A stretch of 64,000 nucleotides of DNA, from positions 310,001 to 374,000 of the forward strand of contig CANEZP010000002.1 of NCBI GenBank assembly GCA_947444305.1, in the 5' to 3' direction. Made by a program: the position numbers and the translations under genes. The notes under the pieces are model-generated. The model had not been told where the DNA came from and ran no database searches. It worked only from the letters and a program-made list of their open reading frames with translations. This stretch comes from Pseudobdellovibrionaceae bacterium. Its GTDB lineage: Bacteria > Bdellovibrionota > Bdellovibrionia > Bdellovibrionales > UBA1609. The first letter of the stretch is position 1. Every line of letters begins with the position of its first letter. Below, one piece after another: positions 7,868 to 15,969 of this stretch.

Positions 7868-8937
7868 TTGATCGCTACATCCTTAAACTTTTTCTCCTTT
7901 ACCTCGTCGCCGGGATTTTGGTTTTCGTGACGTTGTTTTTGACCGTTGATGTTTTGTCGTTCGCGGCCCGCAATGCCGAGGCGGGATCTACGGCGTTGAT
8001 CAAATATTATTCGTATCACACGCCCACGATCATCTATCAGCTCATACCCGTGGCCTGTTTGATGGCCGTGCTTTTCACGCTTTCGCAATTGAACAAAACG
8101 AACGAGCTGACGGCTTTATTCAGCGCCGGTATGTCCCTCCGCCGAATCGTCATGCCGATTCTGATCTCGGTCGGCGTGGTTTCGGTATTGTCGTTCGTGC
8201 TGGGCGATCAGGTGCTGCCGCGCTTGATCCAAAAGCGCAATTACGTCGAATACGTTGAGATCAAAAAACGGCCGGGTTTGTATTCGACGGTCAAGACCAA
8301 CAAGATTTGGTTTCGCACCGAAAACATTCTGTTCAATATCAAAACGTTAAATCCCGAGACCGCGAGCGCGCAGGGTATCACGCTCTACTACTTCGATCCC
8401 AACTGGAACTTGACTCAGCTGATCGCCGCCAACCGGGTCGAAATGAAGGACAATCTCTGGAATTTAAAAGAGGGGCTCGTCACCCTCTTCGCGAGCGAGA
8501 GTAGTTTTCCGCTCACCAAAACTTTCAAAGATAAGCAAATCACCATGAACGAGGATTTGCGCGACATCCAGTCGACCTCAAACAATTCCGACATGATGAG
8601 CGTTCAGGAGCTCGGCCGCTTCATCGAACGCAACAAAGAAGCCGGCTTGGATACCCTTCGCTACGAGGTCGACTACCACAAGAAGTTCGGTTTCGCGTTT
8701 GCGGCTTTCGTTATGTCGTTGGTCGGGATTCCGTTTAGCGTTAGCGGCGGGCGCTCGGGCGGGACGTTTAAAAACGTGGGCGTTTGTCTATTGCTTGCCT
8801 TCTTGTATTGGGTGGCTTTTAGCTCGAGCTTGACCTTAGGCACTCACGGGGTACTTCCCCCGGTCGTCGCGGCCTGGGGACCGAACGTATTGGTGAGCGC
8901 CATGGCCGTATTCTTTATGAGGCGGCTCAAACGTTAG
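7858..8937 (+). CDS. LptF/LptG-family LPS export permease
   Basis: This 359-residue protein has the YjgP/YjgQ permease layout: an N-terminal amphipathic start (MQLIDRYILKLFLLYL), three transmembrane helices in the first ~115 residues, a large periplasmic beta-jellyroll domain (about 130-265), and three more helices at the C-terminus (FAFAAFVMSLVGIPFSVSGG). These permeases form the inner-membrane LptB2FG complex that extracts lipopolysaccharide. The GIPFS segment is typical. Only one such permease is in the window, so its LptF or LptG identity and its partner are unresolved. It is transcribed divergently from the receiver-domain operon. Confidence 0.85.
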   Translation: MQLIDRYILKLFLLYLVAGILVFVTLFLTVDVLSFAARNAEAGSTALIKYYSYHTPTIIYQLIPVACLMAVLFTLSQLNKTNELTALFSAGMSLRRIVMPILISVGVVSVLSFVLGDQVLPRLIQKRNYVEYVEIKKRPGLYSTVKTNKIWFRTENILFNIKTLNPETASAQGITLYYFDPNWNLTQLIAANRVEMKDNLWNLKEGLVTLFASESSFPLTKTFKDKQITMNEDLRDIQSTSNNSDMMSVQELGRFIERNKEAGLDTLRYEVDYHKKFGFAFAAFVMSLVGIPFSVSGGRSGGTFKNVGVCLLLAFLYWVAFSSSLTLGTHGVLPPVVAAWGPNVLVSAMAVFFMRRLKR

Positions 8938-9005
8938 CGGGGCGCGGATTCCCGGTCAGTTGGGGGCTGGCTTAAACGGCGAAGTTGCGCTATACTTTAT
9001 GAATT

Positions 9006-9608
9006 ATGGCGTTATTAGAAATCCTTAAATTTCCCGACCCGCGTTTACGCAAAAAAGGCGTAAAGGTAAAAGAGATCACTCCCGAGCTTAAACAGTTCGC
9101 GAAAGATCTGCTCGAAACCATGTACGCTTCGAAGGGCATCGGCCTCGCGGCCGCCCAGGTCAATCGCCAGGTTCGGGTGGTCGCACTCGACACCCGCCCC
9201 CGTGAAGAGGGCCGCTACAAAGTCGAAGACATGACCGAGATGGAACAAAAAGTTGAACAGCCGATGGTGTTGTTCAATCCCGAAATCGTAGCTAAAAACG
9301 GCAAAACGACTTACGACGAAGGCTGCTTGAGCGTTCCGACGTACTTCGAAACCGTAACCCGCTATGACGTCATCACGGTCGAAGCTTTGGACGTGGACGG
9401 CAACAAAGTGACCTTCACCACCGACGGGCTGCTCGCGATCTGCATTCAGCACGAAATCGATCATCTGGACGGCAAGCTTTTCATCGATCGTCTGAGTCCG
9501 ATCAAATCGGCGCGCATCAAATCAAAAATCAAAAAATTCGGTTACCCGGATCCACGCGACGCGGAGAGCGTTGAGGACCTCGAAGCGATCGAGGCGGCGG
9601 AGACCTAG
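9006..9608 (+). CDS. def: Peptide deformylase
   Basis: The protein has 200 residues. It removes the formyl group from nascent N-terminal methionine. All three signature motifs are present: GIGLAAAQV, EGCLSVP (metal Cys) and QHEIDHLDG (HExxH metal site). Its length is slightly over the common 165-180 residues because of a lysine-rich, acidic C-terminal tail. A TATACT -10-like box at 8991-8996 ends only about 9 bp before the ATG at 9006, so the transcript could be nearly leaderless; no Shine-Dalgarno is visible. fmt follows after the hairpin array, the usual functional pairing of formylation and deformylation. Confidence 0.95.
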   Translation: MALLEILKFPDPRLRKKGVKVKEITPELKQFAKDLLETMYASKGIGLAAAQVNRQVRVVALDTRPREEGRYKVEDMTEMEQKVEQPMVLFNPEIVAKNGKTTYDEGCLSVPTYFETVTRYDVITVEALDVDGNKVTFTTDGLLAICIQHEIDHLDGKLFIDRLSPIKSARIKSKIKKFGYPDPRDAESVEDLEAIEAAET

Positions 9609-9642
9609 TACCACGTCCGTCCGGCGGACGGATGATGCTGGG

Positions 9643-9885
9643 TCTGTCTGTACAGAGTTAACGAGCTCTGTTTGTACAGAGATCTCATTTCTGTTTGTAC
9701 AGAGTTGTTCTTCCTACCTACAATTTCAGTTTCAACTCTGTACGCACAGAAAATGGTTCGGGATAGGTAGGTCCACTGACTCTGTACAAACAGAATTTAG
9801 ACTCTGTAGGTACGGAACGAACGACTCTGTACAAGCAGAGCTCCTGACTCTGTACAAGCTGAACTATCAACTCTGTACATACAGA
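9643..9885. repeat. Array of nine TCTGT-ACAGA palindromes with central orientation switch
   Basis: Nine short hairpins fill the def-fmt gap. Three read TCTGTNTGTACAGAG, starting at 9643, 9667 and 9690. Six read in the reverse sense, CTCTGTACAANCAGA, starting near 9734, 9778, 9800, 9823, 9846 and 9869. Spacing is 22-24 bp, with one double gap of 44 bp. CCTACCTA (9713-9720) and TAGGTAGG (9764-9771) bracket the centre, so 9695-9720 and 9764-9789 are extended inverted arms. Each unit is itself a CTCTGT/ACAGAG stem with a 4-nt loop. Isolated copies of the motif lie at 15521-15534 and 37614-37633. It could be a regulator-binding array, an RNA hairpin array or a REP-like element. The short open frames over it are artefacts. 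Confidence 0.85.
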
Positions 9886-9946
9886 CTTCCCCGCCCCCCC
9901 CATATTCCCTTGAATCCCATCCGCATACCGGATTAATCTGCCCCCC

Positions 9947-10915
9947 ATGAGTCGCATTCGAACCGTCTTCCTCGGCACCCCGGACATCGCCAAAACTTGC
10001 CTCGAAGCCATGCTGAAAGATCCGCATTTCGAAATCGTGGGCGTCGTCACGCAGCCCGACCGGCCGGCCGGCCGGAAGATGCAGCTGCAACCTTCGCCCG
10101 TGAAACAAGTCGCGCTCGCGGCCGGACTTCCGGTGCTCAGTCCCGAGAATATCAACACGCCCGAGATTACCGCCCAGATCGCCGCGTTCAAGGCCGAGAC
10201 CGCGGTCGTCGTGGCTTTCGGACAAATCCTCAAAAAAGCTTTCCTCGCTTTATACCCGGACAAAGTCGTCAACGTGCACGCGAGCGTTTTGCCGCGCTGG
10301 CGCGGGGCCGCGCCGATTCAGCGCGCGATCATGGCCGGTGATCCCGAGACCGGCGTTTGCCTGCAAGTGATGGTGAAAAAGCTCGACGCCGGAGCCGTGC
10401 TCGGCACCCGGCGCTTCGCGCTCACGCCCGAAATGTCGGCGATCGATTCTTACAAACTTTGCGAAGAACTCGGCGCAAAATTACTCGAAGTGGATCTGAT
10501 GGATTACCTGCGCGGCAATCTCACGCCGGTCCCGCAGGATGAGTCGCAAGTGACCTACGCGCACAAGATCGACAAAAAAGAATCCGAAATCGATTGGTCG
10601 AAGTCCGCCGCCGATATTCATAATCAAGTGCGGGGACTCACGATGGGGCCGGTCGCGCAGACACGCTCGGGCGGGAAGATTTTGAAGATCCACAAAACGC
10701 GAATCGCTGCGTTATCGGGCTCCACCATCGAACCGGGGAAAGCCTTGAAAAGCGCCGACAAAACTTTGATTGTCCAATGCGGGGCGGGCAGTTTAGAACT
10801 CCTTGAAGTACAGCCGGAATCACGCGCCAAAATGTCCATCGTGGATTACCTGCGCGGCTATCCGGTGAAGCTGGGAGATAAATTCGGTGATCAATTCGGT
10901 GGACACAGCAACTAA
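9947..10915 (+). CDS. fmt: Methionyl-tRNA formyltransferase
   Basis: The protein has 322 residues. It formylates initiator Met-tRNA using 10-formyltetrahydrofolate. The sequence begins RTVFLGTPDIAKTCLEAM. The folate-site loop is VTQPDRPAGRKMQLQPSPVK and the catalytic strand is VNVHASVLPRWRGAAPIQRAIMAGD, containing the conserved Asn-x-His and SLLPxxRG-type motif. GVCLQVMVKKLDAGAVL follows, and the C-terminal OB-like domain binds tRNA. It is separated from def by the hairpin array. Its 3' end overlaps the rpe start by 29 bp. Confidence 0.95.
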   Translation: MSRIRTVFLGTPDIAKTCLEAMLKDPHFEIVGVVTQPDRPAGRKMQLQPSPVKQVALAAGLPVLSPENINTPEITAQIAAFKAETAVVVAFGQILKKAFLALYPDKVVNVHASVLPRWRGAAPIQRAIMAGDPETGVCLQVMVKKLDAGAVLGTRRFALTPEMSAIDSYKLCEELGAKLLEVDLMDYLRGNLTPVPQDESQVTYAHKIDKKESEIDWSKSAADIHNQVRGLTMGPVAQTRSGGKILKIHKTRIAALSGSTIEPGKALKSADKTLIVQCGAGSLELLEVQPESRAKMSIVDYLRGYPVKLGDKFGDQFGGHSN

Positions 10916-11585
10916 CGACTCAAAAACAAAATTTATGATCGCGCCTTCCATCTTGTCGGCCGATTTTGCCAAACTTGGCGAGGAGATCGCGGCGGTTGAA
11001 AAAGCCGGCGCCGATTGGATTCACGTCGACGTCATGGACGGGCACTTCGTTCCCAACCTGACCATCGGCGCGCCGGTCGTGAAATCGCTCCGGCCGGTGA
11101 CGAAGCTGCCGCTGGACGTGCACCTCATGATCGACGAACCCGAACGTTACGTCGAAGCTTTCGCCAAAGCCGGTGCGACGTACCTCACGATTCACGTCGA
11201 AGCGACCACCAAAGTTGAAGCCACGCTCAAACAGATTCGCGAACTCGGCATGAAACCCGGAATCACGCTAAGGCCGGGCACGCCGGTCGAGCGTATTTTT
11301 CCGTTCCTGAAGTGGGTCGATCTGATTTTGATCATGACGGTCGAGCCGGGTTTCGGCGGGCAATCGTTCATGCAAGATCAGGTCGCGAAATTAGGCGCGC
11401 TGAGGTCCGAGCTGAAAAGAATCGGGCACACCGCTCTGCTTGAAGTCGACGGGGGCGTGACCGACGAGACCGCGAAGTATCTGAAGGAAGCCGACGTCCT
11501 GGTCGCGGGCAGTTACGTTTTCAGCCATAAAACATTCAAATCGGATTACGCCAGTGCGATCCGCGCTCTCAAGGATGCAAAATGA
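10887..11585 (+). CDS. rpe: Ribulose-phosphate 3-epimerase
   Basis: The protein has 232 residues from a GTG start preceded by GGGAGAT, or 216 from the ATG at 10935, which gives the canonical MIAPSILSADF N-terminus. It interconverts ribulose-5-phosphate and xylulose-5-phosphate in the pentose phosphate pathway. Motifs are SILSADFAKLGEE, DWIHVDVMDGHFVPNLTIG with metal-binding His and Asp, LDVHLMI, ILIMTVEPGFGGQSFM, and LEVDGGV. The GTG start overlaps fmt by 29 bp and its stop overlaps hutH by 4 bp, so the genes are likely co-translated. Confidence 0.93.
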   Translation: MINSVDTATNDSKTKFMIAPSILSADFAKLGEEIAAVEKAGADWIHVDVMDGHFVPNLTIGAPVVKSLRPVTKLPLDVHLMIDEPERYVEAFAKAGATYLTIHVEATTKVEATLKQIRELGMKPGITLRPGTPVERIFPFLKWVDLILIMTVEPGFGGQSFMQDQVAKLGALRSELKRIGHTALLEVDGGVTDETAKYLKEADVLVAGSYVFSHKTFKSDYASAIRALKDAK

Positions 11586-13108
11586 AACTGACCGGTGAAA
11601 ATCTCAACATCGACAATGTTTGGCTCGCGTCCCTCGGCAAAGAGAAAGTTGAACTCGCCAATGAGGCCCGCGTGCGCATCAAAGCCTCGCGCGCGTACAT
11701 CGACGGGCAAATCGATAAAGGCGAAGTCATCTACGGCGTGAACACCGGTTTCGGTGCCTTCAGCAATGTTCGTATTTCACCGGCTGATATCGTCCAGTTG
11801 CAAAAGAATCTGATCCGCTCGCACTCGACGGGCGTGGGCGAATTCTTTACCGCCGCGCAAACACGCGCGATCATGGTGTTGCGCGCGAACGCGCTGGCCC
11901 GCGGGCATAGCGGCATCCGCGAAACCGTGATCGAAAAAATCTTGGAATTTCTGAATCATAATATTTTGCCGGTCATCCCGCAGCAGGGTTCGGTTGGCGC
12001 GAGCGGGGATTTGGCGCCGCTCTCGCACTTGGCGCTAGCGTTGATCGGCGAGGGCGAAGTTTGGGAAGACGGCAAACCCGTCGACACCGCCAAAATTTTG
12101 CAAGCGAAGGGCGTGAAGCCGCTCGAGTTGCAGGCGAAGGAAGGTTTGTCGCTCATCAACGGTTGCCAAGTGATGACGGCGGTCGGTTTGTTAGCGCTTT
12201 ACGAAGCCCGCCGTTTACTTTTCATGATGGACCTGGCGGGTTCAATGTCGCTCGAGGCGCTAAGGGGTTCGCGCAAAGCTTTTGATCCGTTGATCGCGGC
12301 CACGCGGCCCCATCCCGGCGAGGCGATGACCGCGCGCAATCTGCTTAAAATCCTCGGGCCCACTTCCGAAATCGCCGAGTCGCACGAAAACTGCAACAAA
12401 GTGCAAGACGCGTATTCGCTCCGCTGTATTCCGGCGGTGCACGGAGCGGCGAAAGATGCGCTCCGCTACGGACTTAACGTTTTGCAAGTCGAAGCGAATT
12501 CCTCGACGGACAATCCGCTCGTGTTTGAAAAAGAGGGTAAGATTCTTTCGTGCGGAAATTTCCACGGCGAACCCGTCGCCTTCGCGTTAGATTTCATGGC
12601 CATCGCGCTCAGCGCGAACGCGAGCATTAGTGAGTGCCGCATCGAAAAGTTGATCAACCCCGCGATGTCGGATTTGCCCGCCTTCCTCGCACCGAACGGT
12701 GGATTGAACTCCGGTTTGATGATCGTGCAAGTCGCGGCGGCGTCGTTGGTCAGCGAAAACAAAATTCTTTCTCATCCCGCGAGCGTCGACAGCATTCCGA
12801 CTTCCGCCGACAAGGAAGATCACGTGAGCATGGGCACGATCGCCGCGCGAAAGTTCCGCCAGATTACGGGCAACGCCGAAAATATCGTCGCGATGGAATT
12901 CCTCGCGGCTTGCCAAGCGCTCGACTTGCTGAAGCCGTTAAAGCCGAGCCCCGTTGTGCAAGCGGCCTACGCGCTCATCCGTGAAGAAGTTCCGTTCGCC
13001 GCGCAAGACCGTGTATTCTCGAAAGACATCGCGAAAATTCGCGGAATGATCCAATCGGACAAATTAATGAAAGTCATTTTAGACAACGTTGGGGAGCTGG
13101 AATCATGA
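11582..13108 (+). CDS. hutH: Histidine ammonia-lyase
   Basis: The protein has 508 residues, the normal length. It is the first step of histidine catabolism, histidine to urocanate plus ammonia. The self-forming MIO cofactor triad Ala-Ser-Gly lies in [28 protein letters not shown] and the substrate-site QDAYSLRC are also present. The ATG overlaps the rpe TGA (ATGA), and its own TGA overlaps the hutU ATG in the same way. Placing hutH behind def-fmt-rpe is unusual and suggests expression at housekeeping level; no hut repressor or operator is seen. Confidence 0.96.
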   Translation: MKLTGENLNIDNVWLASLGKEKVELANEARVRIKASRAYIDGQIDKGEVIYGVNTGFGAFSNVRISPADIVQLQKNLIRSHSTGVGEFFTAAQTRAIMVLRANALARGHSGIRETVIEKILEFLNHNILPVIPQQGSVGASGDLAPLSHLALALIGEGEVWEDGKPVDTAKILQAKGVKPLELQAKEGLSLINGCQVMTAVGLLALYEARRLLFMMDLAGSMSLEALRGSRKAFDPLIAATRPHPGEAMTARNLLKILGPTSEIAESHENCNKVQDAYSLRCIPAVHGAAKDALRYGLNVLQVEANSSTDNPLVFEKEGKILSCGNFHGEPVAFALDFMAIALSANASISECRIEKLINPAMSDLPAFLAPNGGLNSGLMIVQVAAASLVSENKILSHPASVDSIPTSADKEDHVSMGTIAARKFRQITGNAENIVAMEFLAACQALDLLKPLKPSPVVQAAYALIREEVPFAAQDRVFSKDIAKIRGMIQSDKLMKVILDNVGELES

Positions 13109-14757
13109 GCCGAATCGTTAAATCACCGACCGGATCGAAACTGAACTGCAAAGGTTGGCTGCAAGAGGCGGCTTACCGCATGATCCAAAACAATCTCGAT
13201 CCTAACGTCGCCGAAAATCCCGCCGAGCTCGTCGTCTACGGCGGTCGCGGAAAAGCCGCGCGCGATTGGCCGTCCTACGACCGTATTTTAAAAGCGCTCA
13301 CCGAATTGGAGAACGACGAAACGTTGTTGGTGCAATCGGGCAAACCCGTCGGCATCGTCAAAACGCACGCCGATGCTCCGCGCGTGTTGATCGCGAATTC
13401 AAACCTCGTCGGTAAATGGGCCACCTGGGATGTTTTCGACGAGCTCGAAAAAAAGGGTCTCATGATGTACGGCCAAATGACGGCCGGGTCGTGGATTTAC
13501 ATCGGCACCCAAGGCATCGTTCAGGGTACGTACGAAACATTCGTCGAAGCGGGCCGCCGGCATTTCGGCGGCAGTCTCAAAGGCAAAGTCATTCTCACCG
13601 CGGGCCTCGGCGGTATGGGTGGCGCACAACCCTTGGCGGGAGTATTCGCGGGTGCTTCGGTCTTGGCGGTGGAGGTCGACCCGACACGTATCCAGCGCCG
13701 CTTAGAAACCAAATACATCGACGAAGTAGCGACCGACTTGGACGACGCCCTTCGCCGGATTGCCGAATACAAAAAAACGGGCCAGGCGAAAGCGGTGGCC
13801 TTACTTGGCAACATGGCGACGGTCATTCACCAGATGATCGAAAAAGGTTTTCAACCTGATTTGCTCACCGATCAAACGAGCGCGCACGATCCGCTCCTCG
13901 GTTATATTCCCGAAGAGTTTTCGCTCGAAGCGGCCGCCGTATTGCGCGAAAAAAATCCCGCGGAGCACGTACGCCGGGCCAAGCTCAGCATGGCGAAGCA
14001 CGTCGACGGGATGCTGAAAATGCAGAAGAAAGGCGCCATCACTTTCGATTACGGCAACAACATTCGCGCGATGGCGAAAGAAGCGGGCTGCGAGCGTGCC
14101 TTCGACATCAAAGGTTTCGTGCCGGAATACATCCGGCCGCTTTTTTGTCTCGGGAGCGGGCCGTTTCGTTGGGTGGCGCTCAGCGGCGATCCCGAAGATA
14201 TTCGCGTGACCGACCAGGCGCTGCGCGAACTTTTCCCGCATAAGAAAAATCTTTTGCGCTGGCTCGACATGGCCCAAGAACGGATTTCGTTTCAGGGATT
14301 ACCCGCGCGTATTTGTTGGCTTGAGTACGGTGAGCGCGCAAAAGCCGGTTTACGATTCAATGAATTGGTGGCCGAAGGAAAGTTGAAGGCACCGCTCGCG
14401 ATCGGCCGCGATCATCTCGACTGCGGTTCGGTTGCCTCGCCCAATCGTGAAACCGAAGCGATGAAGGACGGCACCGACATGGTCGCCGATTGGCCGATCC
14501 TCAACGCTTTGGTGAACACGGCGTGCGGAGCGACGTGGGTCAGCTTCCATCACGGGGGCGGCGTGGGAATGGGTTACTCTCTGCACGCCGGCCAAGTGAT
14601 CGTCGCGGATGGAACGGCCGATGCCGCGCGCCGACTAGAGCGTGTACTTACCGCCGATCCCGCGATGGGTATTTTTCGGCACGTGGACGCCGGATATGAT
14701 TCGGCGATCGCGGTCGCCCATGAGCGGGGAGTCAACCGTCACGGAATTCCCCTTTGA
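13105..14757 (+). CDS. hutU: Urocanate hydratase
   Basis: The protein has 550 residues, in line with urocanase. It hydrates urocanate to imidazolonepropionate using tightly bound NAD as an electrophile. Clear features are [26 protein letters not shown], the NAD-binding [13 protein letters not shown], the active-site region [23 protein letters not shown], and [16 protein letters not shown] near the C-terminus. It is translationally coupled to hutH by a 4-bp ATGA overlap and ends the operon. The next pathway gene, hutI, lies about 2.9 kb downstream under its own signals. Confidence 0.96.
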   Translation: MSRIVKSPTGSKLNCKGWLQEAAYRMIQNNLDPNVAENPAELVVYGGRGKAARDWPSYDRILKALTELENDETLLVQSGKPVGIVKTHADAPRVLIANSNLVGKWATWDVFDELEKKGLMMYGQMTAGSWIYIGTQGIVQGTYETFVEAGRRHFGGSLKGKVILTAGLGGMGGAQPLAGVFAGASVLAVEVDPTRIQRRLETKYIDEVATDLDDALRRIAEYKKTGQAKAVALLGNMATVIHQMIEKGFQPDLLTDQTSAHDPLLGYIPEEFSLEAAAVLREKNPAEHVRRAKLSMAKHVDGMLKMQKKGAITFDYGNNIRAMAKEAGCERAFDIKGFVPEYIRPLFCLGSGPFRWVALSGDPEDIRVTDQALRELFPHKKNLLRWLDMAQERISFQGLPARICWLEYGERAKAGLRFNELVAEGKLKAPLAIGRDHLDCGSVASPNRETEAMKDGTDMVADWPILNALVNTACGATWVSFHHGGGVGMGYSLHAGQVIVADGTADAARRLERVLTADPAMGIFRHVDAGYDSAIAVAHERGVNRHGIPL

Positions 14758-14834
14758 CATCAATGGTCTAGTACGGTCTTATTTTGAAGTTGGGAAACAT
14801 TAATTGATTTGGGTTAAAACCCGGAGGCATCTTC

Positions 14835-15512
14835 ATGAAACTTCAGCACATCATCGCTATCGGTTCGGCGACTTTGTTCGCGGCCGTTGGTTGCGACCGC
14901 AAACCTTCGTTGAAAGACGACAAAGCTAAAGTGAGCTACGCGATCGGACAAAACATCGCGAAGAATATCAAAGCACAAAATATCGAGCTCGATCCCAAAG
15001 TGGTCGGCTACGCGGTACAAACCGGATTGAAAGGCGACAAGCCTGAACTCAGCGAAGAAGAACAACAAAAAGCCATCCAAAACTTGCAGCAAGCCGCTCA
15101 AGGTAAAGCGATGGAAGACGCGCAAAAGAACAAAGGCGTAAGCGATCAGTTCTTAACCGCAAACAAAGCGAAGCCGAACATCAAAACGACCGCTTCGGGT
15201 TTGCAATATGAAGTGTTGAAAGACGGCAAAGGCAAAAAGCCCGCGTTGAAAGACAAAGTTACGGTTCACTACACCGGCACTTTGGTGAACGGTTCGAAAT
15301 TCGATTCGTCGCACGATCGCGGTCAACCCGCCGAGTTCCCCGTAAACGGCATCATCAAAGGCTGGCAAGAAGCTTTGCAAATGATGCCCGAAGGTTCTGT
15401 TTACCGTTTGTACATCCCGCCTGATTTGGCGTACGGCGCGCAAGCGCAACCCGGCATCCCGCCGTTCTCTGTTCTCGTCTTCGACGTTGAGCTGTTGAAA
15501 GTAAACAAGTAA
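14835..15512 (+). CDS. FKBP-type peptidyl-prolyl isomerase lipoprotein (FkpA/Mip-like)
   Basis: The protein has 225 residues. The signal peptide ends in a lipobox (FAAVGC), giving a membrane-anchored periplasmic or outer-membrane protein. Residues ~30-115 form an FKBP_N dimerisation domain with the typical VSYAIGQNIAKNIK start, and ~125-223 form an FKBP_C catalytic domain (VTVHYTGTLVNGSKFDSS, GWQEALQMMPEGSVYRLYIPPDLAYG). It catalyses proline cis-trans isomerisation during folding of exported proteins. A ribosome site, CCGGAGG, precedes the ATG. A terminator array follows it. Confidence 0.92.
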   Translation: MKLQHIIAIGSATLFAAVGCDRKPSLKDDKAKVSYAIGQNIAKNIKAQNIELDPKVVGYAVQTGLKGDKPELSEEEQQKAIQNLQQAAQGKAMEDAQKNKGVSDQFLTANKAKPNIKTTASGLQYEVLKDGKGKKPALKDKVTVHYTGTLVNGSKFDSSHDRGQPAEFPVNGIIKGWQEALQMMPEGSVYRLYIPPDLAYGAQAQPGIPPFSVLVFDVELLKVNK

Positions 15513-15520
15513 AAATTCAG

Positions 15521-15692
15521 TCTGTTAAAACAGAGTTCAAAAAAGCCGGAGCAATCCGGCACTGGATATCGAAAAGCCGGAGCGATCCGGCACTGGATAT
15601 CGAAAAGCCGGAGCGATCCGGCTTTTTAATGTGAGCAAGCCGGAAGCATCCGGCTTTTTGATGTGAGCAAGCCGGAGGGATCCGGCTTTTTT
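15521..15692 (+). repeat. Five tandem terminator hairpins after the FKBP gene, plus one TCTGTT/AACAGA hairpin
   Basis: Five copies of GCCGGAGCnATCCGGC-type stems occur at about 15541-15560, 15572-15591, 15603-15627, 15637-15659 and 15669-15692, with a period of 31-34 bp. The first two are separated by ACTGGATATCG and lack T-tracts. The last three end in T5-T6, and two of them are joined by ATGTGAGC. The stems are also flanked by A-tracts, so they could terminate both strands. Just before them, TCTGTTAAAACAGA (15521-15534) is a variant of the hairpin multiplied between def and fmt. Confidence 0.85.
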
Positions 15693-15787
15693 ATTTCTCG
15701 CGTACGATTCGATTTTTTTCCACATAGATAAAATGAAAAAACAGAAGAAGAACTAGCGTCCCAGCCTTGAGGAGGGTCAATTCTCTA

Positions 15788-15903
15788 AGGCGTCGAAATG
15801 AACAAATCGGTGCGAGGTCGCTCTCGTTGGATTTCTAATCTATTTAAAATTGCCCATTGCTACTGATTCGACGACACCCCGGCATTTGTTCATTTCGACG
15901 CCT
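15788..15903. mobile_element. REPIN-like element, copy 1 (20-bp inverted arms)
   Basis: AGGCGTCGAAATGAACAAAT at 15788-15807 is repeated as a perfect inverse at 15884-15903, enclosing 76 bp. The same arms enclose a different 57-bp centre at 46644-46748. Paired inverted short repeats around a variable middle are the form of REPINs or very small non-autonomous elements. No transposase is encoded inside. The remaining parts of the 15513-15969 gap (15693-15787 and 15904-15969) show no gene. Confidence 0.75.
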
Positions 15904-15969
15904 CTCGCGGGGACGCTCCCGCCGGCCGCGCAGAGTTCGGGGCCCGCGCGGTCCGCCGGGCGAACTCGA

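Noticed and set aside
9643-9885. CRISPR array
   Set aside because: Units are ~16 bp with ~7-bp spacers, orientation flips midway, and no cas genes are present.
9571-9936. Open frames on both strands over the def-fmt gap with repeated VCTEL or LVQS words
   Set aside because: The repetition is just the translation of the palindrome array. There is no ribosome site and no plausible fold.
13105-14757. Possible frameshift or truncation in hutU
   Set aside because: Motifs run continuously in one frame and the length is normal.
15788-15903. attC site or integron cassette
   Set aside because: Arms lack attC core sites, centres are not gene cassettes, and no integrase is present.
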